Source: Catenaria anguillulae PL171
Lineage: Eukaryota > Blastocladiomycota > Blastocladiomycetes > Blastocladiales > Catenariaceae
Direction: 5' to 3'
Length of the DNA: 64,000 bases
NCBI GenBank assembly: GCA_002102555.1
Contig: MCFL01000120.1
Span: 1 to 64,000, forward strand
A model generated the notes under the pieces. It made no database searches and had not been told where the DNA came from. It was given only the letters and a program-made list of their open reading frames with translations. Position numbers and translations under genes: made by a program. Each line of letters opens with the position of its first letter. The first letter of the stretch is position 1. This document shows positions 19,929 through 28,808 of the stretch, piece by piece.

Positions 19929-21044
19929 ATGATGGCCGGATTTCTTACACAAGATCCATTTCAATGGTCACTCGAGTCACTGGTTCTCCCCGGCAACCTA
20001 TACCTCCTGATTTCAGCTCTATTCAGAGCGACCCGACTCCATGCGAGGAGCAAACAACCGTATTACCTGAGCCTCATGTGTCTTGCGACCTTGCGCCTTA
20101 TTGATATCATCATTAATACCTACTCGACCTTGCTTCCAACACAAGAAGCCAACCCTCACTTTATGGCTCAACTGGTTGTTGAGTACTTTGCAGGAACCGG
20201 GTTTACAATTCTCAATACTGGCCGGCTGTATCGGCTGTCGTATCTCTGGGCGCCCACTCTTGTCCGCAGCTGGATTGGGATGGCGTGTGTTTCCTGTATC
20301 ACCTACACATGCACTACGATTGCAATGCTCTACCTATATGCCACGGGTCAAATGGACACCGATCCAGCCTCCTACTACTATGCCAATGTCGGCTACTCGG
20401 TTTGGACCATCTTTGACAGTATGCTCAATGCGGCCGTTTCATTGACTTTTGTTTGGCATTTGCGCTCCAATGAATCGGCCAAAATCAGCAGTCAACAGCG
20501 GCAAAAGGGGACAACAACTGGCGCCATTGTATTGCGACAAGGTCTAATGCCGCTCTTGACGGAAATTCAGTTTATTTTGGCGACCGAGTGCACATTTGTC
20601 ATTCTGACAGCCGCACAGCAAATGATTGATCCTTCGTGGGACTACATGTGGAGCTGCTACTTCTTGGCCGAGGCCTATCGATTACATGCATTTGTCGAGT
20701 CCGTTTTCTTCTTCCTCGATGTATCCTCGAGACGTGCCCCGATTGATTCCGCATTTGCAAACAGATTCCTCCACCGACTTCAACGCATTATGAGGAGCAA
20801 GAACATTCCCTCTCAACCGCCTGCATCCTCCTCTGCATCTGCCCGACAATCTGGCTCATTCCTGAGCTCGACATTCGCTTCCAGCGCATCCGGCGCCGGC
20901 CCGCATCATGACAAACGTCAAGGCAAGCGTGGGAAAGGCGAAATCATCAGCCGTTCCCAATTCGTCTCTTCTCTGGGTGCGGAATCCCAACTCGTTTCGA
21001 CCCTATCGCCAGGCGCCAAAGGAAGCCGTAGTCCAGGCACTTGA
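19929..21044 (+). CDS. seven-helix membrane protein, paralogue B
   Basis: Two exons: 19929-20698 and 20765-21044, 349 aa. The 66-nt intron keeps frame and lacks stops, so unspliced RNA would encode 22 extra residues; splicing is favoured because it aligns VE-FLHRLQRIMRS with paralogue C. The start is one of two adjacent ATGs (19929/19932); an upstream ATG at 19827 is also in frame. Landmarks: WSLESLVLPGNLYLL at helix 1, NTYSTLLP, AGTGFTILNTGRLYRLSYLW at helix 3, YSVWTIFDSMLNAAVS at helix 5, LLTEIQFILATECTFVI at helix 6 and IDPSWDYMWSCYFLAEAYRL at helix 7. The tail is basic and Ser-rich. Closest relative is paralogue C, about 1 kb downstream. Membrane-located; function unknown. Confidence 0.8.
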   Translation: MMAGFLTQDPFQWSLESLVLPGNLYLLISALFRATRLHARSKQPYYLSLMCLATLRLIDIIINTYSTLLPTQEANPHFMAQLVVEYFAGTGFTILNTGRLYRLSYLWAPTLVRSWIGMACVSCITYTCTTIAMLYLYATGQMDTDPASYYYANVGYSVWTIFDSMLNAAVSLTFVWHLRSNESAKISSQQRQKGTTTGAIVLRQGLMPLLTEIQFILATECTFVILTAAQQMIDPSWDYMWSCYFLAEAYRLHAFVESVFFFLDVSSRRAPIDSAFANRFLHRLQRIMRSKNIPSQPPASSSASARQSGSFLSSTFASSASGAGPHHDKRQGKRGKGEIISRSQFVSSLGAESQLVSTLSPGAKGSRSPGT

Positions 21045-21979
21045 AGGTAAGTCAATAGTAGGTGTATCGCGATCGGTGTCCCTGCTGGGTCGCCTTCGCT
21101 TTTGGCACGACACAGAGTAGTCAGTTCAACTCGAAAAGGAATTGGTCGGTGAAGCGATTCCTAGTAACTATGGATGGTTCCCAAGAGCACGGTTTCAACG
21201 CACAGACCAAGAGTCAAACCAGAGTCACGCACGATCGTAAGCGGGCGGTGGGTGAATGGGTGGACTTGGCTCGGCCGCAGGGAAAGGTAGATGTAATGTA
21301 TCGGATTGTTCGCGGGGAACAGAAATCTGGACAAGGAAAGCAACTCGAGAGCCTTCTGCACGCCAGCTGCAGCTGCTGATCGACGCGGCTGTGTTCAACA
21401 TTATGACCAGTTTGTCCACGATGTGAAGAGTGCAACGCTCGCGAACCGTCAGCATCATCATGCACGTGCGAAAAAGTGTGTCCAACTCGTGTGCACTTCC
21501 CCACGATAAGTATACTAGCTCTCGACTGTCGGCTGAGCTCAGACCGAAATAATACTGCGACGAATCCGCGGGCCTCAACGCCTCATCTCCTTCACGCATT
21601 TCGTACATCAGCTGCTGTTGGTCTGCCATTCTGCTGACGGGGCGGGCACGAATCGCAGCTCGTCCTCAAATTCTCAAAATGATCTCGCATTCTTCCTCTG
21701 CAAGTAGACACATTGCATTCACTTGGTCCGTTAGTCAATGCTCTGCTTCTTTCCGGTTACTCTCCATGCACTCCCAATGCAACATGCATCGAGAATGAAG
21801 TGATCGGCCAGCCCGCATTCAGCCTTCCCGCGTAAATATCGTCCAGTCCGAAAAAAAAGCACAAGGCGCCACCCGGTTCTGCTTTCTCGTACAGCTTGCC
21901 CGTTTCTTGCATGTAACTGCAGCGGAGCCTCTCGACCCCTGGCCTGTTCATCAGGCCTATGTGATCACAAACCATCGCC
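21045..21979. other. intergenic with one weak minus-strand frame
   Basis: A GTAAGT sits just after the stop of paralogue B but opens no recognisable exon. On the minus strand a 134-aa frame (21629-21225) starts with an ATG (MADQQQLMYEMREGDEAL) and ends in a Pro-rich segment. The first about 40 residues look protein-like, the rest does not; it may be the first exon of a spliced gene or a chance frame. Confidence 0.3.
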
Positions 21980-23305
21980 ATGCTGAGCTCACATCCCACG
22001 CCAATGCACATCCGCAGGTCCCTGGAGTCTTTTGTCCTGCCCTCAAATCTTTTTCTCCTGCTCTACGTCCTATTCCACGGTTCCCGCAGGTACAAGCGCA
22101 CCAACATCTCGTACTACCTCGCTCTAACCCTGCTTGCCCTGATGCGCCTCGTCGATGTCGCCATCAACACATATGCTTCGTATCTCTCGCTCGCAAAAGC
22201 CAATCCGCATTACATGCTCCAGGCTGTTGCCGAATTTGCTGCCGGCACCGGTTTCACGGTGCTCAACATGACTCGACTGTTCCGCCTTGCACCGTGCCGG
22301 GCCTGGAGCCCAAAGCTCGTGTATTCGCTTACCGTGGGGGCAGCCGCAAGCGTGGCCATGTACCTGGCGGTAACGTGCTTGACTGTGTACCTGTATTTTG
22401 TCGGCGAAATGGGCGAGGACAGTCCCGCGTATCGGTTCAGCAACGAGGTGTTTTCAGTGTGGAGCATCTACGATGCCGTGTTGAATGCGGGAATCTCCTT
22501 TGCGTTTGTATGGTGGCTTCGGAGCTTGGCAGGCGGTGGGAGGTCGTCTAAGGCAGCCGAGGATGCGAAAGCGGCCGAGGCAGCGACGGTGGCGACAGGT
22601 AACGCGGGCGGAGGATTCACGGCGCCCAACGTCCGGCCGGGGCTGCTAGCACTCCTGACGGAGATACAATGGTTGCTCGCGACTGAGTGCACGCTCGTCA
22701 TTTCCGCAACAACGATGCAATTGGTTGCTCCTGATTTGGATCCGTTGTGGTCTGTCAACTTGACTGTCGAGGCATTCCGCTTGTTTGTTTTCATCAAGTG
22801 CGTCTTCATCTCCTTGCTCTCATGCTGGTCTCTGGTCGCAAGACGATCCATGACTTACCGGCATATGGATCACGATTGATCCTATAGTTTTCTCATTCGC
22901 CTCAATAAAGTCATGCGCGCAAAGCAAATCCACAGCGGCAGCAAAGACCCGTGCACGGATTTTCTTCCCTTCGATTCCGACCCATCCTGGACACCCAGCA
23001 ACCACGGCACACGTGCATTTCCTTCATACTTTGGTAAATCCTCCCTCCCGATCTTTACTCCAAACACGTTTCCCATCTCAGCCACCAACGGTACCCCTTG
23101 CTCCTCGGCGTCTACATGCACCTGCTCGCTCAAATCGCGGCTTCTCCGCATGCTCCGCTCGCCACTCCACTCTTCCACTCACCCCGATATGCAATCGCTC
23201 ATCACGCGGCCCGCACAGCCTCACCCGCACTCGGCTCGCAGGTCCGAGACGACACGCGCATCGCCGCCACCGCCGCTGGCGTGGACAATGGGTCGTATGT
23301 GCTGA
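21980..23305 (+). CDS. seven-helix membrane protein, paralogue C
   Basis: Exons 21980-22797 and 22888-23305, 411 aa as modelled. The phase-2 intron (donor AA/GTGCGT, acceptor CTATAG) falls at the same place as in paralogues A, B and D. Landmarks match B closely: SLESFVLPSNLFLLLYVLF, AGTGFTVLNMTRLFRLAP, FSVWSIYDAVLNAGISFAFV, LLTEIQWLLATECTLVI, DLDPLWSVNLTVEAFRLFVF and, after splicing, FLIRLNKVMRAKQ. The C-terminal tail is uncertain: another frame open from 23098 to 23691 has good codon bias (for example SNMPISLGWDTLGMSGG), so a further intron or a frameshift may move the true end to 23691. B and C look like a tandem duplicate. Confidence 0.72.
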
Positions 23306-23691
23306 CGCCGGTTGCGTCGAACATGCCGATCTCGCTCGGATGGGACACGCTGGGCATGAGTGGCGGGCTGTCGAGGCACAACTCGGTGCGATCACCCATG
23401 CACTCGCAGCACGGGCATGTTGGGCCAAGGCTAGGCGCGGGAGGTGCACCAGGACTGGGGCAAAGTCCAAGGCAATCGTGGTTGGTGGCGACGGTTGCAG
23501 CGGCAAGGGATAGGGATAGCCAGATTCAACAGCATCCGATCGAGATGATGGGGTCGGCACATCGGTTACCGACGCAGCGGAATCATCCAGGACGGGCATT
23601 TGCATCGTCACTTGTGCCGACTGGCGAGGGAAACATCAGTTCGTCCACTCAAGTTGGTTCAAGTCTCGGCGGGGCGAACGTGGCTGCATGA

Positions 23692-24307
23692 GGAATCCGT
23701 TCATTAATTGCCATCATAGCATTCTGGATTCACGTTTGATTCCAATCGCACTGTGTTTTCACACATCACTTTGTAAACATACACGCATGTGCAAATTTGC
23801 CGAGTTGTGAAGCTGTGGGATTGCTGCGTGCGCCAGGATGGGCCCGTGGCGGTTGGGTTTTGTCATTGAACATTTTTGCGTTGGTGCTTTTATTTTTTTT
23901 GAACACCGCTTTGTTTTTTTTGTCTTTGGTAGTTCCCCGCCACCCAGTGTCCTTTCTTGCCCCCGCTCTTCTTTCTCCTCCCCGCCCCCCCTTTTTGCAC
24001 TTTCTTGTTCTCCCCCCCCCCCCCCCAAACCTCTTTGTGGCTCATGACAACTGACCATTTTGGTTGGTTGTGGTGGGTCACATCCCGCTTGTATTTGGCT
24101 TGACCCCGATCATGTTTCTCCAAATTCTTGACGGGTAGCGCTTCGTGGCACGTCAAAATACATACACAGACCTGTTCGCATGGAAACACGCGTCATTGAT
24201 GATTGGTGTTATGTAGTTGGCTTGAAGTCAATTGTGTCCCAAATGAATTTATAGACAAGTCCACCGAATCGCAATACAACCCAAAGCAACGCATTTACAT
24301 TATAGCC
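23692..24307. other. intergenic with C15 homopolymer
   Basis: No gene. Contains T-rich runs near 23889-23920 and an uninterrupted run of 15 C at about 24012-24026. The region serves as upstream sequence for CFAP206. Confidence 0.5.
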
Positions 24308-26976
24308 ATGTCTACTGGCCTACTACCGGGGGGTCTTCCTGCCGCCACGTCGACCGACGACAATGTCGTCAAACACATTCTGAAATCCATCGAGTCGCGT
24401 GTCCTGGTCGTCCGCCGCCAACGCGCCGAGGCCGCAGCTGCAGCGGCGGCAAAGGAGCGGACAGACGCGGCCATTCGTGGAGCAGGCCAGGCGTCCGTGA
24501 TTCCTCCGTCGGCGTTCGCACAAACGTTGCCCGCTGGTGTCTTGGGAGGCGGTGGTCTGGCGGGAACCGGTGCGGGGACGGCTGGAGCAGCTGGAGTGGG
24601 GACGGCGCCATCGAGTGCGGCGGCTTCAAGCTCCATGGCCGTCACGGATACCTTGGCGGCGTTTGTGGTGAGGGCCGTCGTGTTGAATCCTGGAAATGGG
24701 TTCAAGCTGGATGCCGTATTTAATCGCCAAGACGTTGAGCGGCTGATTGAGGTATACACTGGTTCAGTGCCAAAAAAAAAAAAAACCATCGCAATGTTGT
24801 GTGGCTCTCAGCTTACATGCCGCGACCATTTAGACCTCGTCCATGTTTATTGCCAACGATGGCCACCCGGAATCCGAAACCGTGAAAATGCAAGTCTACT
24901 TTGACTCGACCTTTCCCCAGCAAGCCGAATACCTGCACCGCGAAAAGCAAGCACGCAAATCCACAGTCGCCCCAATCTTGCGCGACATCACCGACTGGTC
25001 GTCGCAGGCTAACATGACGCGTCAGGGGTCTGGGCTTCTGTCGCTGACGGCACTCGAGGGTCTGTATCGCAAGATAGTGGGCTATGTCCTACTTAAATCG
25101 GCCATGGGCAATCCGACCGATGCGCAGGTTGCGCGCGAGGCGTCAGTTGCGCTCGAGTCGGTTTTCCCTCAGAGTGAGGTGGCGACATTCTTGGGATTGG
25201 CCCGACCGGACAAGGAGAAGCAGTTGAATGGTCTGTCCCAGTTGGTGGCCGGCATTCGGCTGTTCAATCGCCATGTGAATCGTGCAAGCAAGGACAAGAT
25301 TGAGAATCGTACGTCCAGTTTTTGACCCTGGTGACGACAATATAGCATGAGTCCAGTACCAACGCCTGCATTTCGCGCATGTTTTCAGTCCCGGAGCTTT
25401 GCTCACGCGAAATCAAGGAGGCATTCAGCATCCTGCAAGACCGGACCAAGGACGCTGAGCGTAAAATCAGGCAGCTTACGGCCATCTTGTCCAACCCCTT
25501 CATGGACGCCATCCCCTCCCTCTCTCCACTCTATGCGGAGCTCAATCTGCATTTGACTCAATGCCTCACATTCTACCGCCAACTGCTTATTTACCTGGAC
25601 GCGATCCGCGAACAGCTCGAAAACTCGAGCTCGGCCCTGCGTGCCCTGGATGACCGGATGGCCACGTGCTTGGCCGACCTGACAAATGCATGCCGCGCAC
25701 GTTCAGCGGTCCCTGTCGACCAAGTGTACCCAAAGTTCATGGAGCTGGCTGTCGTGTGGCAAGGATTTCAAGACGAGCTGTTCTTGGACGCTTTCCGACG
25801 TGGGGTGTTGGACACATTGATTGGATTCGAGCAAGGGGTTCGGACGGCTGGAATCGCCGGATGTGTGAGTGAATGGACTGCGGCCCGCAACACGCTTGTG
25901 GGCGGCAAGGACGCCAATCTATCCGTGGACACCAAGACACGGTCAAGGGAAGACGCCCTCGGCCGCGATTTGCGCGACCTGCTCCACCATTCCCCGGAGC
26001 CCGTGCGGACAGCAGCGGAAACAACGCCAATTGAGCCCTCGCCGCTGCCAGACGAGCAAATTGTGAGTGCTGCGGCCGTGCTGCAAGTCGAGCTGGCGCA
26101 AGCCGCACGGAAAGGCGAAAGTCAAAGTCACCACCACTTTGGGTCCTTGGACATTTTGCATCCAGGAAATACGGCACAATACTACAAGCTTCCCGTCGAG
26201 TTTGGGGGATTCTGTCCAGTGACACTTGTGTCGGGAGTGTCAAAGGGAACTGTGGTGCCTGGCAACTGGAACTATGGCGTCGTCAAGTATCACGACAAGT
26301 TGTATGCCTTCCGCGGGCCAGAAGAGGCAAAGAAGTTTGCACAATCGCCGGATCAGTACGCTCCGTTTCCTTGGCTTGGTTGTCGTCATCAAGACATGCT
26401 CACCAAGGAAACAAAAAACTGTGGGTAGACTACTGATGAAGGTGTTGGACCTTGCTCGTGAGCGAATGGGTCTTGTCCAGCTTTTGCAACTCTATGGCTA
26501 CTTTCCGTCCATTCGTGCGCTCGAAAATGTGTGACTTGCTGCCGTTCTCAAACGATATCTCTCCACCATCTTTGCTAACTCTCTGCGTTTCTCACGTATG
26601 AAAGGCCGAATCCTTGACTCGCCAAGCTCTGCTAGGTCAACGCCCGCTCGTGTGCGAAGCCGGCACCCAGGTCGACACCCACTTGATTGACAAGTGGATC
26701 GACCCGAAATACGAGTGGAACGAATGGGCCATGCGGCGACGTGCCCTCATGCTCGTCAATTTACGGACAAAGGCCACTCATGGCGCTCAAACACACCAGA
26801 GCCACTTCCGACGTGACACGCATGCCCAAGTATTCCCACCACGCGATGTCGAGGTGCAGACCAAGCGCGAGCAGGCGACTGGGATGCCAAAGTTGGAAAT
26901 GAAGCTGCCGCCGGCGCTTTTGGGAATTGCGGGGGCATACCGGACAGAGAAGAAGGAGAGTGGGGCTGGGCATTGA
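24308..26976 (+). CDS. CFAP206: cilia- and flagella-associated protein 206 (radial-spoke/axoneme protein)
   Basis: Five exons: 24308-24751, 24834-25308, 25389-26364, 26429-26528 and 26605-26976; 788 aa, against about 620 in human, the excess being an Ala/Gly-rich insert at about residues 35-110. Conserved segments: FVVRAVVLNPGNGFKLD, VKMQVYFDSTFPQQAEYL, LEGLYRKIVGYVLLKSAMG, LESVFPQSEVATFLGLARPD, VAGIRLFNRHVNRA, VPGNWNYGVVKYHDKLYAF, LVQLLQLYGYFP, EAGTQVDTHLIDKWIDPKYE and YEWNEWAMRRRALMLVNLR. CFAP206 is a 9+2 axoneme component near the base of a radial spoke (RS2 and dynein c docking), needed for normal beating. Its presence implies a motile flagellum, meaning zoospores in a fungus. The first intron carries a long A run. 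Confidence 0.95.
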
Positions 26977-27087
26977 ACGGTGTTGGTAACTCTAGAGCTT
27001 TCACACCTGAAATTTGACCCGCGCATGACTCAAAGTGTTTTGCCCATCAAACCCAATGCAATCAATAATTGTTGAAATTTCAATGCC

Positions 27088-28332
27088 ATGAGCACCTCCA
27101 CTGTAGCCGACCCAGCACCGACCGATACGGCTCCGCCAGCGCCAGTGCAATTTACCATCACCGATGTTCGTGTCACGCTTGCTCATTCTGCCCGTGACAG
27201 TTTACGCGCTTGTCTGACGGTCGCTTAACATCAAAACGGTCTGAAATTAGTGGTACTTTGTATGGTCGACCGAAAGCTGGTTCTTGGGCCTGATTCTTTA
27301 CATCAACACGGCCACCGTCTTTGGTTCTCTGTGGCTTAACTGGACGGCACGAATGCAGCTGGGCCAATGCTGGACGCTCGCCACGATTTCCGCTGCGGCC
27401 TTTGCAAACATCATCATAACGAGTTTCCGCACAACAATCCTGTCCGACTACCCCCGGTTCCAGGCCTTGGGTATTGCACAAAGCATCCTTGAATGGGCAA
27501 TGATCTTGGGCGTGCTGTACCTCAATTTCACGCGTGTCGTGAATCAGTTTCATACGCCGCAAGGCATGGGGATTGCGTGGTCACCAAGTATCACAAGGGC
27601 GCTCAAGGCAGGCGTGGTGACGTCCGGGATCTTCGCAACGGTAGCCTATGTCATGTACATTGCGGCATATGCGAGGGGAGAATCCAGCTTTTCCATGGCA
27701 GATATCGTTTATGCTTGTGCGCGCGCTGTGATAGTTCACCTCTTCGCATCTTTCTCGTGAGTGACAAACTAAGGTCTTTGTTTACGCACAGGGTCCGGCA
27801 TCTTCGATGCGCTCGTTCACTCTCTGTTGTCTCTGTCGCTGGCCTACTTTTTCCAGCGCACCATCGAGTCATCGCCCAGTCTGCAGCCGACAGGAGGCAA
27901 AATGAGCCGCGCGCAAACCAAGGCTATCCGTCTCATCCGCTCAACGCAAATGTTTCTCGTGTCGGAAAACCTGCCGATTGTCATATTCAACATTGTGCGC
28001 CTGGCAGCTCCCGAGTTTGATCCGCAATGGTCGCTCATTTACTTTTTCGAAACATTACGGCTGCGCTTCTTTCTTGCGTAAATACGTTGTTTCATATCCT
28101 TCTTCTCCATTGTGACGTTTTGCCTGACAGTGTTATTGCTTCTCGCCATAGCTCATTTGTGACGCTGTTCGAGTTTGACAAGCTCATCAACTGGCAAGGC
28201 GGCACAGGTGCTGGGAACTCGACGGGTGGAGCTTCTTCGTCACAGGATCATTCAGCGACCAAGAGCCACACACCCGAATCAACGCTGACCATACCTGTCC
28301 CTCCGCAAAAGTCTGTTGTTATGTCATCGTGA
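27088..28332 (+). CDS. seven-helix membrane protein, paralogue D
   Basis: Four exons: 27088-27165, 27251-27716, 27792-28077 and 28152-28332; 336 aa. Phases are consistent. The N-terminus is short and Pro/Thr-rich, then WYFVWSTESWFLGLILYIN begins helix 1. The second intron is phase 1 inside YAW/SGIFDALVHS, the same place as the first intron of paralogue A. The last intron is phase 2 after LRLRFFLA, at the position shared by A, B and C. APEFDPQWSLIYFFETLRLR matches the APEFDPQ motif of A and the DPLWS/DPSWD motifs of C and B. The last intron has two in-frame acceptors (28130 and 28151) that would differ by seven residues. The tail is Gly/Ser-rich. Function unknown. Confidence 0.72.
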
Positions 28333-28808
28333 GCACCACCGCGCTCGAGTCAGTTACGAAGGAAGAAGACTGATGCATTTCCCACCCATGCGCATTTATT
28401 TTTATTTGTTGAAGCTGTGGTGATTGTTGTCGTGAGTATACAAATTATCTTCTCGTATGAGCGGTGCTACTCCACGAAACAGGTCAGAAGGCGTGCACAT
28501 GCACGCACAGTATAACCTACTATAAAGGATATACATGAGGATACAAGAATATTGTGCAAACCAGCGAAGGTAAGAAAAAACATGATCATTGGACGTTTTC
28601 AAAGTGGGAAGACGTGGCCATGGGCTGTCCCATGTGGAAGCACGGCTCATCGTGAGTAAGTAGCACAGCACGCACCGTCTGGCGTCGGCCTTTAATTGGC
28701 CTTGTTGACGGCCGATCTGAAACGGCCGCCACTTTGGGAGCTCGTCCTGACTCGGACAGAGGACCATCAGGATGACAAGTTCGATACTTACTTAAGTGGT
28801 CAGCGTTT
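28333..28808. other. intergenic
   Basis: No coding sequence supported; 3' flank of paralogue D and upstream region of the Ser-rich gene at 28809. Confidence 0.45.

Noticed and set aside
24012-24026. C15 run as a functional quadruplex or i-motif
   Set aside because: A single homopolymer in intergenic DNA; no repeated tract arrangement, and such runs are often sequencing-sensitive.
27651-27872. Minus-strand small frame within paralogue D
   Set aside because: Antisense to conserved helices of the seven-helix protein and overlaps its intron.
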